From contig NZ_BMWH01000004.1 in the NCBI RefSeq assembly GCF_014651135.1, positions 339,228 to 403,227 on the forward strand: a stretch of DNA of 64,000 bases, read 5' to 3'. Every line of letters starts with the position of its first letter. The stretch's first letter is position 1. This document shows, one piece after another, positions 16,269 through 24,479 of this stretch. The notes under the pieces were generated by a model. The model made no database searches. It was not told the DNA's origin and saw only the letters and a program-made list of their open reading frames with translations. Both the position numbers and the translations under genes were made by a program. This DNA comes from Streptomyces echinoruber. GTDB lineage: Bacteria; Actinomycetota; Actinomycetes; Streptomycetales; Streptomycetaceae.

Positions 16269-16627
16269 CGCTGCCCCCGGGTGCGGTGGCGGTGGGCGAG
16301 GTCGCGGATGCAGGTGCGCGCCAGGGCAGCGGTGACGACCGTGCCGAGGGCGGTCCAGCCCCATTGGTGCTGGCGGGCGGCGCCGAGGGTGGCGGCGAGG
16401 GTGAACAGGGTGATGAGGACGTCGGCGATGATGACGCTGCGTAGTGGCATGCGGTTGGGGGTGATGTCGGGGGCGATGAGGTAGCCGGAGCTGGCGAGGT
16501 AGGTGTCGACGTGGTCGGCGAGGTCGTCGGGGTCGAATGGTTCGGCCGGGTCGGTGGTCAGCCACCAGTCCTCGAGGGCGGCGGCGACCACGCTGCGGTG
16601 TCCGGGGGCGGGGTGACGGAGCGTCAC
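16265..16627 (-). CDS. Small membrane protein
   Basis: A 120-residue protein, GTG 16627 after GGAGG. The N-terminal half is soluble and acidic (ALEDWWLTTDPAEPFDPDDLADHV). The C-terminal half has two hydrophobic segments (SVIIADVLITLFTLAATLG and WTALGTVVTAALART) and a basic end. Function unknown. Confidence 0.6.
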   Translation of the reverse strand: MTLRHPAPGHRSVVAAALEDWWLTTDPAEPFDPDDLADHVDTYLASSGYLIAPDITPNRMPLRSVIIADVLITLFTLAATLGAARQHQWGWTALGTVVTAALARTCIRDLAHRHRTRGQR

Positions 16628-16962
16628 GGCTGCCACCTCCGGGTGGGGCGCACGCCGCGGCGGCCGCGGGTGATGCGCGGGGCCGGTGCGCGGCGCGGGG
16701 CTGGGGCAGGGCAGGTCGCGATGTGCGGCATGTGCAGGTGCTCGCCGGCCTCGGGGGTGGGCCGCTCGCGGGTGAGCTGGCGGGAGATCCACCGGCCGGT
16801 GTGGTCCTGGCGCACGGCGATGTTGCCGCGAGGGTCGCGGTCGGGGTCGACGGCCTGGGCGACGCGGTTGGCGGTGGTGGTCGTCCAGATCACCTCTTGC
16901 AGGCATCGAGGGCAGCGGCCGGGCCCGTTGGGGGCGGGCGGCCGCGCGAGCGGGTAGGGCAT
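16624..16962 (-). CDS. Phage zinc-knuckle protein
   Basis: A 112-residue protein, ATG 16962 preceded by GGAAGGA. A CPRCLQEVIW motif near residue 18 provides half a zinc site. Central HTGRWISRQLT resembles small Streptomyces phage proteins. The C-terminus is strongly basic and Pro/Arg-rich, suggesting nucleic-acid contact. No defined function. Confidence 0.6.
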   Translation of the reverse strand: MPYPLARPPAPNGPGRCPRCLQEVIWTTTTANRVAQAVDPDRDPRGNIAVRQDHTGRWISRQLTRERPTPEAGEHLHMPHIATCPAPAPRRAPAPRITRGRRGVRPTRRWQP

Positions 16963-17000
16963 CGCAAACGAGTCCTTCCTGGCTGGTGGGTAGGCGGGGG

Positions 17001-18323
17001 TCAGGCGGTGCGGCAGATGACGCACCGGCCGTGGGGCAGCGGGGTGTCGCTCGGCCAGCCGCAGCCGGTGCAGGTGTGGCCGGCGGTATGCGGGGGGTGC
17101 GCGCCCCGGCGGGCGGCGTGGTGCTGGCCGCAGGCCGTGCAGGGGCGGCCGGTGTAGCGCTCGCGGCCGCGGACGCAGTCAGTGCGGCCGCACCAGCCGG
17201 GACGCAGGGCGAGGGCGGCGCCGAGGATCCAGCGGCCTGGGTCGCGGATGTCCTCGCGCATGGTCCAGGTGCGCAGCCGCTGCACGTGGTCGCGCAGCAG
17301 CCAGGCGGGCACGCCGGCGTCGAGGTGGCGGCCGACCTCGCGGCCGATGCGGCGCATCACGAACGGCGGGATGCCCGGCAGCAGGTCGTGTACGGGCTCC
17401 AGCACGTGCCAGACGCGGGGGCTCAGGCTCAGCGGTGGCCCGTCGTAGGAGCGGCAGGCGGGCGGCGCCGCGGGCCGGAAGGCGTGCGGGACCCGGCCAG
17501 CGCTACCGGCGGTATCCACAGGCGAGGCGGGCGTACTACCGGTATCTCGCCTACGGCGGACACCACCCACTGCCTCCGTCTTCACACCGTCGGTCAGTCC
17601 AGCGTCTTCCTTGATCGCGGGGGATCCGCCATCGCTGTCCGGACCCGATCCGCCATCTGTGTCCGCACTCGTCGCGGGCGCCGGGCCGTGGCCGGGGCAG
17701 CCGGTGACGGTGATCAGGTGGCGTCCCTGGTAGCCGGCGCGGCGCTGCACCTGGGCCCAGCCGGAGCGCTCCAGCTCGGCCACCAGGCGGCGCGCGGTGC
17801 GCTCGCTCACGCCCAGCAGCGAAGCCAGCTCGGCCGCCGTCACCGGGGTGCGGGTGGCCTCGGCGTAGGCCAGCGCGCAGTACGCGACGAACGCCGAAGG
17901 GCGCAGCGCCTTGACCGCGCACACGTCCACCCAGGCGAAGTGCTCACCGGGCTGGACGCGGCGCATGCGGCGCTCGGCGGTCGTGCCCCGCCCGCCCGGG
18001 TCGGTGTGCCGGATGACGGTCATCTCCGGTACGCCGTCCGGGCCGGGCGCGGCGAGCTCGGCCAGGTACCGCTCGGCCGTCCGCTTGGCGTCGCCGAGGT
18101 AGCCGGCGATCCGGGCGACCGAGGCGCGGCAGCGGCGGCCGCGCTGGTCCAGCGCGGTGAGCTGGGCGTGGTAGCGCACCGCCGTCGGCGAGTACCGGCC
18201 GCTGCCCCACACCCGCTTGGGCACTCGCACCATCTGTCCGTGCCACGGCGGCAGCTCGGCCCACGCCCGGCCGGCCGCGCCACCGGGGTGGCGCGGCTCA
18301 GCAGGCGTGGACGCGAGAGTCAT
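17001..18323 (-). CDS. Winged-helix replication/regulation protein with C-terminal zinc fingers
   Basis: A 440-residue protein from ATG 18323. The N-terminal region (about 30-120) and a clear winged helix (VTAAELASLLGVSERTARRLVAEL, about 168-192) suggest DNA binding. A disordered, Gly/Ser/Asp-rich linker follows, then a helical region and a Cys-rich C-terminus with several CxxC pairs (CTACGQHH, CTGCGW, CVICRTA). The architecture resembles replication-initiation or primosome-like proteins of actinobacterial mobile elements, but no catalytic motif is present. It is the largest gene in this block and may nucleate phage DNA replication. Confidence 0.6.
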   Translation of the reverse strand: MTLASTPAEPRHPGGAAGRAWAELPPWHGQMVRVPKRVWGSGRYSPTAVRYHAQLTALDQRGRRCRASVARIAGYLGDAKRTAERYLAELAAPGPDGVPEMTVIRHTDPGGRGTTAERRMRRVQPGEHFAWVDVCAVKALRPSAFVAYCALAYAEATRTPVTAAELASLLGVSERTARRLVAELERSGWAQVQRRAGYQGRHLITVTGCPGHGPAPATSADTDGGSGPDSDGGSPAIKEDAGLTDGVKTEAVGGVRRRRDTGSTPASPVDTAGSAGRVPHAFRPAAPPACRSYDGPPLSLSPRVWHVLEPVHDLLPGIPPFVMRRIGREVGRHLDAGVPAWLLRDHVQRLRTWTMREDIRDPGRWILGAALALRPGWCGRTDCVRGRERYTGRPCTACGQHHAARRGAHPPHTAGHTCTGCGWPSDTPLPHGRCVICRTA

Positions 18324-18328
18324 GGTCC

Positions 18329-18589
18329 CTACGAGGTGTCGGCGGGGCGATCGGTGGTCAGGGCGTCGGGCACGGTGTAGACGGCGCCGCACGGGGCGGT
18401 GCGGATACCGGGGGCGACGTGGCGGTGCAGGCGGCCGCAGCCGTCCGGGCCGTCGCAGCGGACCGTGTATTCGGTGCGGCCGCTGGTGGCGATCGGGTCG
18501 GCGGGCACAGGGGGCGGGCCGCCCCAGCGCGGTGGGTCAGCGGGCAGTAACTCCAGCTGCTGGGTGGGGCGGAGGCGGGTCTTCGTCAC
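18329..18589 (-). CDS. Small Cys-containing phage protein
   Basis: An 86-residue protein. The C-terminal half carries spaced Cys/His residues (RCDGPDGCGRLHRHVAPG..TAPCG), a possible single zinc site. It overlaps the upstream winged-helix gene by 4 bp and lies 5 bp before the 440-residue protein, so the three probably form a unit. Confidence 0.6.
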   Translation of the reverse strand: MTKTRLRPTQQLELLPADPPRWGGPPPVPADPIATSGRTEYTVRCDGPDGCGRLHRHVAPGIRTAPCGAVYTVPDALTTDRPADTS

Positions 18590-18975
18590 GACGGCCGCTC
18601 CCCGCTATGGGGCGGCTCCGTCCGGGCCGCGCCGCCCGCCGGCGGCAGGGTGAGGGTGATCGGCCGCACCAGCTCGCGCGGCTCCCACGTGGCGATGTCC
18701 GGCCGGGCGATCAGCCCCGCCCGCTCCAGCTGGTACAGGCTCATGCGGACCTGCCTGCCGGTCATGTCCGCGATCTCGGCCAGCCGCCCGGCGTGCTGCA
18801 TCCCGCCCGCCGGCAGGTACCCGGCCGGGCCCGCGTAGTGGGCCAGGACCAGGCCCAGCAGCCGCGCGTTGCGGTGCGGCAGCTCGGCGCTGAACAGCGC
18901 CCGCTCCCACCGGTAGCGGTCGAACGCCGGGCGGGAGGGCACAGGCACGGGTCTGGTGGTGAGCTGTTCGGTCAT
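18586..18975 (-). CDS. Winged-helix DNA-binding protein
   Basis: A 129-residue protein. The segment GRLAEIADMTGRQVRMSLYQLERAGLIARPD (about 65-95) is a classical winged helix-turn-helix, preceded by the RYRWERALFSAELPHRNARLLGLVLAHYA helix set seen in replication-associated proteins of Streptomyces elements. It probably partners with the larger winged-helix protein two genes downstream. Confidence 0.65.
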   Translation of the reverse strand: MTEQLTTRPVPVPSRPAFDRYRWERALFSAELPHRNARLLGLVLAHYAGPAGYLPAGGMQHAGRLAEIADMTGRQVRMSLYQLERAGLIARPDIATWEPRELVRPITLTLPPAGGAARTEPPHSGERPS

Positions 18976-18995
18976 CAGGAACTCCTCGGTGAAGG

Positions 18996-19202
18996 TCAGA
19001 CGTCGGCGCCGAGGCGGCGCAGCCTCGCGCGCGCGTTGTCCAGGGCGCGGGCGTCGGTGCGACGGCCAGGCCCGGGCATCATGACGGGGTCACCGCCGCC
19101 GGGCGGGACGACGCGGCAGCGGCCGGAGCGCAGTTGCTCGACACGGAAGCCCTGGTTTTTGAGGGCGCGTATGAGGCGGTCGGTGTCTTTGTGGGTGGTC
19201 AC
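18996..19202 (-). CDS. HicA-like small protein without the usual catalytic His
   Basis: A 68-residue protein, GTG 19202. Pattern KDTDRLIRALKNQGF..EQLRSGRCRVVPPGG then a C-terminal helix ARARLRRLG follows the dsRBD-like fold of HicA mRNA interferases (helix-three strands-helix). The expected GSH catalytic triplet reads SGRC, so it is probably not an active RNase. No HicB partner lies next to it. It may be an RNA-binding derivative. Fold assignment is by eye. Confidence 0.55.
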   Translation of the reverse strand: MTTHKDTDRLIRALKNQGFRVEQLRSGRCRVVPPGGGDPVMMPGPGRRTDARALDNARARLRRLGADV

Positions 19203-19213
19203 GTGGGTCTCCC

Positions 19214-19375
19214 TCAGGCCGGGCGGCCGGGCGGAGGTGGGGCCGGGCGGCCGGCTCTCGCCCAGGGGCTGTGCCGGTCGCACCACCAGCCGCCCGGATA
19301 CAGGCGGGCGTAGGTCAGCGAGTGCGGGGCGGCCAGGCTCTGGCACGGCTGCGGCCGCCGGCGTCGGCCGGTCAC
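19214..19375 (-). CDS. Very small phage protein
   Basis: A 53-residue protein starting at GTG 19375, which overlaps the lipoprotein stop as GTGA. Core: SLTYARLYPGGWWCDRHSPW, then a Pro/Arg-rich end. Short proteins with a YPGGWWC-like motif occur in actinophages. Function unknown. Confidence 0.5.
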   Translation of the reverse strand: MTGRRRRPQPCQSLAAPHSLTYARLYPGGWWCDRHSPWARAGRPAPPPPGRPA

Positions 19376-19518
19376 CGGGCGGCGGGTGGCTGAGGTGGCG
19401 CCTGCGGCACCGGCCGGGGCACGGCGCCCGCCGCCGGGCCCCGGCATGCACCGGCGGCCAGCAGCACCAGGACGGCCAGGGCGGCCGCGGCCATCGCAGT
19501 CAGGGCACGGATGAGCAC
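19372..19518 (-). CDS. Mini-lipoprotein (48 residues)
   Basis: GTG 19518 follows GGAGG at 4-bp spacing and opens a 48-codon frame. It has Arg at 4, a hydrophobic stretch (about 5-22) and a lipobox ending LLAAGAC with Cys25, so a mature lipopeptide of only 24 residues, Pro/Ala-rich, is predicted at the outer face of the membrane. Phage mini-lipoproteins can exclude superinfecting phages or act in lysis; which applies is open. It overlaps the next gene by GTGA. Confidence 0.6.
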   Translation of the reverse strand: MLIRALTAMAAAALAVLVLLAAGACRGPAAGAVPRPVPQAPPQPPAAR

Positions 19519-19584
19519 AGCGCCTCCTCGGCGTCTCGGGCGGGCCGCCCGCCCCGGGGGCGGTGCGAGCGGGCGGCCCGGTCA

Positions 19585-20112
19585 TCACGCGGTCCGCCGG
19601 GTGGGGGACGCGGGTCTCAGGTGCATGTCGACGACGTCGAATGGCTGGCCGTCGGCGAGCAGGCCCGCCGCCCGGGCCCGCCGGTAGACGGTCGCCAGCC
19701 GGTCGACGGCGAAATTGACGACCTCGTCCGGCCGGGCGCCGGCGCGCTGCAGCAGCGCGAGGTCCTCGGCCAGGCCGGGGAAGGCGTCGAGGTCGATCAC
19801 CAGGCGGCGCGGCCGGTGGCTGGGCTGACTGCGGCCGGAGCCGACCAGCGCAGCCAGGTGGCCGGCCACCCGGTCGGCCACCGGCCGAGACGCGGCCGCG
19901 CCCGGCCGCGCGGCGGCTTCGGCCACCGGCCGCCTGGGCTCAGCCACGTCGGCCACCGGCTGAGGCTCGGCCGCCGGCTGACGCAGCGGCCGAGTCAGCA
20001 GCTGCTCGGCCGCGTACCGGGTGATGCCGAGCTCCTTCGCGATCCGGCGCGCGCCCCACCCGTGCGCCGCCTTGAGGCGGTGCGCCTCGGCGTGCTGGTC
20101 GACGGCGCTCAC
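19585..20112 (-). CDS. HTH protein with repeated RPVAD/E linker
   Basis: A 175-residue protein, GTG 20112 overlapping the upstream stop. An N-terminal HTH (AHRLKAAHGWGARRIAKELGITRYAAEQLL, about 9-38) is followed by a linker with several variants of RPVA[DE] (about 45-85), then a folded C-terminal domain (RRLVIDLDAFPGLAEDLALLQRAGARPDEVVNFAVDRL). Probably a DNA-binding regulator. Function unproven. Confidence 0.65.
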   Translation of the reverse strand: MSAVDQHAEAHRLKAAHGWGARRIAKELGITRYAAEQLLTRPLRQPAAEPQPVADVAEPRRPVAEAAARPGAAASRPVADRVAGHLAALVGSGRSQPSHRPRRLVIDLDAFPGLAEDLALLQRAGARPDEVVNFAVDRLATVYRRARAAGLLADGQPFDVVDMHLRPASPTRRTA

Positions 20113-21293
20113 TCGTCCACGTCCCGGAAGTCGTCGGCGATGTCGGCCGCGGTGAGCGAGGTGGCCGCGCCCTCGGCCGCCCACTCGTCCTCGGCGCGCG
20201 GGTCCGGGCGCAGCCGCACCGGGGCGACCACGGCCACCGCCCGGCCGGGCTGCGGCGCGGGCAGGTGCGCGAAGACGTACCGGGCCTCGTGCTCGGCCTC
20301 GTGCGCCTCGGTGACCTCGGCCTGGATCACCTCGTCCCAGCCGGCGGCGACGTCCAGCGCCGCGTCCTGGTCCTCGTACAGGCCGGCGAACGAGATGACC
20401 TCGCGGCGCGGGCCGATGGCCACCACCGCGTGCAGCTGCTCGGGCAGGGCCGGGCACTGGTGGGGCGGCTCGGCGTAGTCCGCATCCGGGCTGCACGCGC
20501 CGTGGTGCCCGCGGGGCCGGGCGCACGGGGCGTGGTCGGGCAGCATGCCGGGCGTGCCGCACGGCGGCAGCGGGGTGGGCGAGCACAGCCGGGCCAGCGC
20601 GAGCTCCGGCTCGCCGCGCTCGAGGTAGCGGATCGCCTCGCCGATCGCGTCGACCAGCTGCTGCGCGGCGCGCTCGGTGCCCGCGGCCGCCGGCTGCGCA
20701 CCGTGGGCGGCGCCGTGGTGCACGACCTGGCCGTCGCGCACGATGGTCAGCAGGTGCGGCCCGGCCTCGAACCACAGCTCCATCAGCGGTTCGTCGCTCG
20801 CCTCGGAGGCGAAGCAGCCGACCGCGGTGGCGAGGTCGGGGTCGTCGGCGGGGAAGGTGTGGCTGAGCAGTGTCAGGCTCAGCAGGCCGTCGCCGGCGTC
20901 GCCGACGATGTACGTCTCACCGAACGCGGGGAAGTCCCCGGCCTGGGGGTAGTGGATGTGCACCAGGTCGCCCTGGCGCGACGGGTGCCACGGCGCCGTG
21001 GTGAGCTGGGCGTAGCCGGTGGTGAGGGCGGCCACCTCGCCGACGATGTCCCGCCGGGCCTTGGCGTCCTCGGCCTGCTGCAGCGGGCTCGCCGGCACTG
21101 CGGCGTCGGGGCGGCCGTAGAGCGCGGTGTACACCCGCTCGGCGACGGTGCCGATGCGGCCGGTCCAGGTGTGCATGCGGCCGTCCGTGCCCCGCGCCTC
21201 CTTCACCTCGAAGGTGAGGAGCGCCGGGGTGGCGCCGGGGATCAGCCCCTGCAGGGCCTCGGTGATGATCGTCAGTCGCGGATCGCGACGCAT
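20109..21293 (-). CDS. Hypothetical phage protein
   Basis: A 394-residue protein. It starts RDPRLTIITEALQGLIPGATPALL. It has a mid-region with two Cys/His-containing loops (PPCGTPGMLPDHAPCARPRGHHGAC) and a C-terminal acidic domain. The AEDAKARRDIVGEVAALTTGYAQLTT segment is helical. It heads a chain of overlapping genes. I do not recognise the family. Confidence 0.65.
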   Translation of the reverse strand: MRRDPRLTIITEALQGLIPGATPALLTFEVKEARGTDGRMHTWTGRIGTVAERVYTALYGRPDAAVPASPLQQAEDAKARRDIVGEVAALTTGYAQLTTAPWHPSRQGDLVHIHYPQAGDFPAFGETYIVGDAGDGLLSLTLLSHTFPADDPDLATAVGCFASEASDEPLMELWFEAGPHLLTIVRDGQVVHHGAAHGAQPAAAGTERAAQQLVDAIGEAIRYLERGEPELALARLCSPTPLPPCGTPGMLPDHAPCARPRGHHGACSPDADYAEPPHQCPALPEQLHAVVAIGPRREVISFAGLYEDQDAALDVAAGWDEVIQAEVTEAHEAEHEARYVFAHLPAPQPGRAVAVVAPVRLRPDPRAEDEWAAEGAATSLTAADIADDFRDVDE

Positions 21294-21371
21294 AGGAGTG
21301 TCCTTTGCTGGTGCCGGGCGGCGGGACGGGGTCAGGTCACGTCCCGCCGCCCGGGGATCAGGGGAGATGGA

Positions 21372-21593
21372 TCAGCGGGTGCCGGGGCGGTGGTGCCGCC
21401 CCGGGCCGCGGGGCGCGCCCTCGGGCAGGCCGTAGAGGGAGGGACACGCGGGCAGCGGCGGCGGGCCGTGGCGTACGGGCTGGTGGACGGCCGACCGGGT
21501 GTGCTCCCGGTGCAGGCGGTCGGCGAGCACGCCCAGCAGCAGCCAGACAGCCACCGCCGCGGCGTAGGCGAGCAGCCACTCGATCGCGGTCAC
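21372..21593 (-). CDS. Small single-pass membrane protein
   Basis: A 73-residue protein, GTG 21593. One N-terminal transmembrane helix (about 3-23, IEWLLAYAAAVAVWLLLGVLA) is followed by a basic, Pro-rich cytoplasmic tail. It overlaps the upstream gene by 4 bp. Function unknown. Confidence 0.6.
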   Translation of the reverse strand: MTAIEWLLAYAAAVAVWLLLGVLADRLHREHTRSAVHQPVRHGPPPLPACPSLYGLPEGAPRGPGRHHRPGTR

Positions 21594-22093
21594 CGCACCG
21601 CCTCCCGGTCGTCGAAGTCGGCGAGGGCGCCGGCGAGGGCCGCGGCATGCTCCCACCGGGCGGGCCCGGCCGGCGGCCGCCACCTGGTCCGCAGGCCGTG
21701 TGCGGCCAGGTGGCGGGCCGCGTGCGCGAGCAGTCGCGGGGCGGCGAGCGTGTCGACGTCCAGCACGCGGGAGTCGCACGCGGTGTGGGCGGACCAGCCG
21801 GAGTGGTGCGACCACACCAGCGACAGCCCCTCGCCGCGTACCGCCCGGCCCAGGCTGGTGTGGCCGGGCGGCCACACCAGCCGCAGGAACAGCACGCCCT
21901 GCGCGGACTGCCGCAGCCCGGACTCGAGCACCTCCGGTGTCTGGCCGGTGGCGGCCAGTGCCGTGTAGACCGCGTCGGCGTACGGCAGGTGCGGGAACAC
22001 CGACTCCTCGGCCGGGTGAACGCCGTCCACACGCAGCTGGCTGCTGCGGCGGATGTCCTTCCCGGCCTTCGTGTTCAGCTCCGGTGTGCTCAC
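21590..22093 (-). CDS. Hypothetical phage protein
   Basis: A 167-residue protein, a compact alpha/beta pattern (YADAVYTALAATGQTPEVLESGL, GVLFLRLVWPPGHTSLGRAV, GLSLVWSHHSGWSAHT). Similar small soluble proteins occur in Streptomyces phages and integrative elements without assigned function. Overlaps both neighbours. Confidence 0.6.
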   Translation of the reverse strand: MSTPELNTKAGKDIRRSSQLRVDGVHPAEESVFPHLPYADAVYTALAATGQTPEVLESGLRQSAQGVLFLRLVWPPGHTSLGRAVRGEGLSLVWSHHSGWSAHTACDSRVLDVDTLAAPRLLAHAARHLAAHGLRTRWRPPAGPARWEHAAALAGALADFDDREAVR

Positions 22094-22398
22094 CGCTGCT
22101 CACCGCCCGCCTGGCTCGAGGCGCTGCGCAGGTCGGCGCGTGCTCGGGCGATCCCCGCGCAGCGGCCGGGGCAGTACCAGTGCGCGGCCGCGCCCTCGGC
22201 GGCACCGCGCACGGCGACCATGCCCGCGGCCGGCGGGTGGCCGGTCGTGACCGGGCTACCGCAGACCTCCACCGTGCACTCCTCGATGGCGGCCGTCTTG
22301 GCCCTGGCCGGGCGGCCCGTGCCCGTCAGGCCCCGGTTCCACGCCTGCCGTGCGCGCTGCTGCGCCGCGCTGGTCTCGGGAAGGCGGGGACGCGTCAT
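22090..22398 (-). CDS. Hypothetical phage protein with Cys cluster
   Basis: A 102-residue protein. An N-terminal basic helix (AQQRARQAWNRGL) is followed by spaced Cys residues (EECTVEVCGSP, YCPGRCAGIARA) that could bind one zinc. Overlaps the 41-codon gene by ATGA. Confidence 0.6.
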   Translation of the reverse strand: MTRPRLPETSAAQQRARQAWNRGLTGTGRPARAKTAAIEECTVEVCGSPVTTGHPPAAGMVAVRGAAEGAAAHWYCPGRCAGIARARADLRSASSQAGGEQR

Positions 22399-22520
22399 CG
22401 GTCCTCACCGCCCCTCGGCTGGGGCAGCCCCGCCTGCAGGGCGCGGCGCACCCGGGCCTGCGACGGGTGCCTGAGCGGCCCGCAGTGCGGGCAGGTACGC
22501 GGGTCGTGACGCTCACTCAC
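22395..22520 (-). CDS. 41-residue zinc-knuckle mini-protein
   Basis: GTG 22520 opens a 41-codon frame ending in an ATGA overlap with the next start. Content: RTCPHCGPLRHPSQARVRRALQ, i.e. a CxxC followed by His and a basic helix. The tight overlaps on both sides are the best evidence that it is translated. Confidence 0.5.
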   Translation of the reverse strand: MSERHDPRTCPHCGPLRHPSQARVRRALQAGLPQPRGGEDR

Positions 22521-22950
22521 CACCCCGCTCACCCCCCGCTGCATCGCCGACGGGCTGCGCCTGCTGGGCGCACCAGGCCTCGGCCTCCTCGGCGCTCAGC
22601 AGGCGGGTGCCGATGACCTCCACCAGCACGCCGTCCACCTCAACCCTGAACCGCGCGCACTCGTACCTGAACTCCGCGTTGATGTGGGTCTTGCGCTCCG
22701 GTACGGCGCCGAGGGCCTGGGCCCAGCGCAGCACGCTGTCGATGTCCGGTGCGTCGATGTCCACCGTGGCCGCGCTGACGGGCCCGGACCGGTCGCCGTA
22801 CGTCCTGGCGCGCATGCGCGGGGCCAGGCTCCTCATGGGCAGGTCGGGGTGGTCGGTCAGCAGGCGGCGCACCAGGCGCGAGACGCGGTACGTACCCGCC
22901 TCCACCGCCTCCACCGTGGCGAGGATCTGTTGGGCGGTCAGTGCGGTCAC
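22513..22950 (-). CDS. Hypothetical phage protein
   Basis: A 145-residue protein, GTG 22950 overlapping the upstream stop. N-terminal helix TALTAQQILATVEAVEAGTY; central beta-rich part (ERKTHINAEFRYECARFRVEVDGVLVEVIG). No family recognised. Confidence 0.6.
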   Translation of the reverse strand: MTALTAQQILATVEAVEAGTYRVSRLVRRLLTDHPDLPMRSLAPRMRARTYGDRSGPVSAATVDIDAPDIDSVLRWAQALGAVPERKTHINAEFRYECARFRVEVDGVLVEVIGTRLLSAEEAEAWCAQQAQPVGDAAGGERGGE

Positions 22951-23996
22951 CAGGCACCGCCCGCCTGCGCGATCTCCTGCGGCGTCGCGCAGCGCGAGCA
23001 CAGGTCGATCATCTGCGCGTTGGGCACCCAGTGGCAGCCGCCCGGGCAGGCCTTGTCCTCGGTGCAGCCGCACCGCACGCACTGCGCCACCTCGTCCTGC
23101 CCGGCCAGCGGGGTGGGCACGAACGGGATCTGCGTGTCCGGGTCGAGCGTGGTGCGCTGGTCGGCGCCGGCGGCCAGCTCGGCGCGCGCCGCGACCAGCG
23201 CCGCGTACACGCACATCGGGCTGCACCACCAGCGGCCGCCGGTGTCGGTGCCGGCGACGTCGAGGTGGATCCATCCCCACATCGCCGGGTCGGACTCGTC
23301 CAGCTCGGCCGCGCTCGCCCCGCAGCCGGGGGTGGTGCAGGTCTCGGCCGGCTGCAGCACCGCCAGCAGCAGGTCCCCCAGCCGCAGCCGCTGCTGCTGG
23401 TCCAGCACCAGCACCGCGCGGCCGCCGCGGGCGGTCTTGCACGCCACGTAGGTCGGCTCGTGCGGGTGGTCCCCGGCCGGGCCGGCCACCGTGCCGTCCC
23501 ACGTCACGGTCAGCGGCGCAGTGGTGGGCGCGCTCGCGTCGGTGGCGGCCAGGACCTCGGCAACGCTCAGCAGGTCCTGCGGGTGCCGGCCCTCGCACAG
23601 CTGCGCCACCGCCCGCCACCGGGCGTGGAACCACGCGAGGGACTGGCGGTCCTGCTGGGCCTGGGCGAGCTCGGCCGCGCACTCGGCGCGGGCCTGCTCA
23701 CGCGCGGCCTCGGCGATGTCCTGCGCCCGCTGCGGGTCGAACAACAGCCCCGCCGCGTACTCGGACCGGGCCAGGGCGAGCGCGGTGCCCTCGCCCTGCC
23801 GCATCGCCTCGGCGATGACACCGGCCGCCGCCCGCACCGGCGCCGGGTCCGGAACCGGTGCCGGCGCGGCCGGCGGCGCCGACGGCAGAGCGCCGACCGC
23901 CTGCTGCAGCGGCGCCGGACCGGCACCGTACGGCAGGTGCGGCGGCATGGGTCCGGGGGTCTGAGATGATGGGGTCAAGACTCCACGTCCTTCCAT
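22947..23996 (-). CDS. Phage protein with two Cys-rich modules
   Basis: A 349-residue protein from ATG 23996; a TTG a few codons later is an alternative start. After a Pro-rich N-terminus comes a helical segment (about 75-150), then CTTPGCG and WWCSPMC (one zinc module), and a C-terminal ribbon QCVRCGCTEDKACPGGCHW..CSRC (about 305-340). This C-terminal ribbon recurs in actinophage proteins. Probably nucleic-acid-binding. Confidence 0.65.
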   Translation of the reverse strand: MEGRGVLTPSSQTPGPMPPHLPYGAGPAPLQQAVGALPSAPPAAPAPVPDPAPVRAAAGVIAEAMRQGEGTALALARSEYAAGLLFDPQRAQDIAEAAREQARAECAAELAQAQQDRQSLAWFHARWRAVAQLCEGRHPQDLLSVAEVLAATDASAPTTAPLTVTWDGTVAGPAGDHPHEPTYVACKTARGGRAVLVLDQQQRLRLGDLLLAVLQPAETCTTPGCGASAAELDESDPAMWGWIHLDVAGTDTGGRWWCSPMCVYAALVAARAELAAGADQRTTLDPDTQIPFVPTPLAGQDEVAQCVRCGCTEDKACPGGCHWVPNAQMIDLCSRCATPQEIAQAGGAW

Positions 23997-24061
23997 CGAG
24001 GTGTGGTTGTCGAGGGGTCGCGACCGGGGCCAGATCCGGGCGCGGCCCCGCTTCATGTGGG

Positions 24062-24238
24062 TCAGGCGGCCTGCTGTTCGGGAGTCGGCCGCGCGACCGC
24101 GACGGACGGTGCGGGCACCTCGGCCAGGCGCTGCTCGGGAGCGAGCAGCAGTGCCAGCCGGGCGTAGGTCTCCTCGGACACCGGCGGCCAGTCATCGACC
24201 AGCCGGCGGATCCGCTCCTGCCACTCCGGCCGGATCAC
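24062..24238 (-). CDS. Small hypothetical protein coupled to the repressor
   Basis: A 58-residue protein, GTG 24238 overlapping the repressor stop by GTGA. It is helical (WQERIRRLVDDWPPVSEETYARLALLLAPEQRL). Genes of this kind often follow XRE regulators in Streptomyces phages. Function unknown. Confidence 0.6.
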   Translation of the reverse strand: MIRPEWQERIRRLVDDWPPVSEETYARLALLLAPEQRLAEVPAPSVAVARPTPEQQAA

Positions 24239-24477
24239 GCCGTACTCCCGGCGGTGGCTCGCTCGGTGGGCGCGTCGATGGTGAGGTCGCTGTCGTTTAC
24301 CGACAGGGCGGCCTTCAACCTCGCGTAGACCTGCGGTGACGGCTGAGCCCGCCCCTGTTCGATCTTGTAGATGTTCGAGGCGGAACACCCGGCGGCGTCA
24401 GCGATCGCGGCGACCGTCAGGCACCGCTCTTCACGGACTCGCCGGAGCTTCGCCCCAGAGATCCTCTGCGTGAGCAT
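24235..24477 (-). CDS. XRE-family phage repressor/Cro-like regulator
   Basis: An 80-residue helix-turn-helix protein (ISGAKLRRVREERCLTVAAIADAAGCSASNIYKIEQGRAQPS). Start chosen at ATG 24477 after GGAAG; an in-frame GTG at 24495 would lie inside the operator-like repeats. It is read away from the divergent gene at 24629, an arrangement typical of a phage immunity switch. Its likely binding sites are the TTCCAAT/ATTGGAA repeats immediately upstream. Confidence 0.8.
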   Translation of the reverse strand: MLTQRISGAKLRRVREERCLTVAAIADAAGCSASNIYKIEQGRAQPSPQVYARLKAALSVNDSDLTIDAPTERATAGSTA

Positions 24478-24479
24478 GC

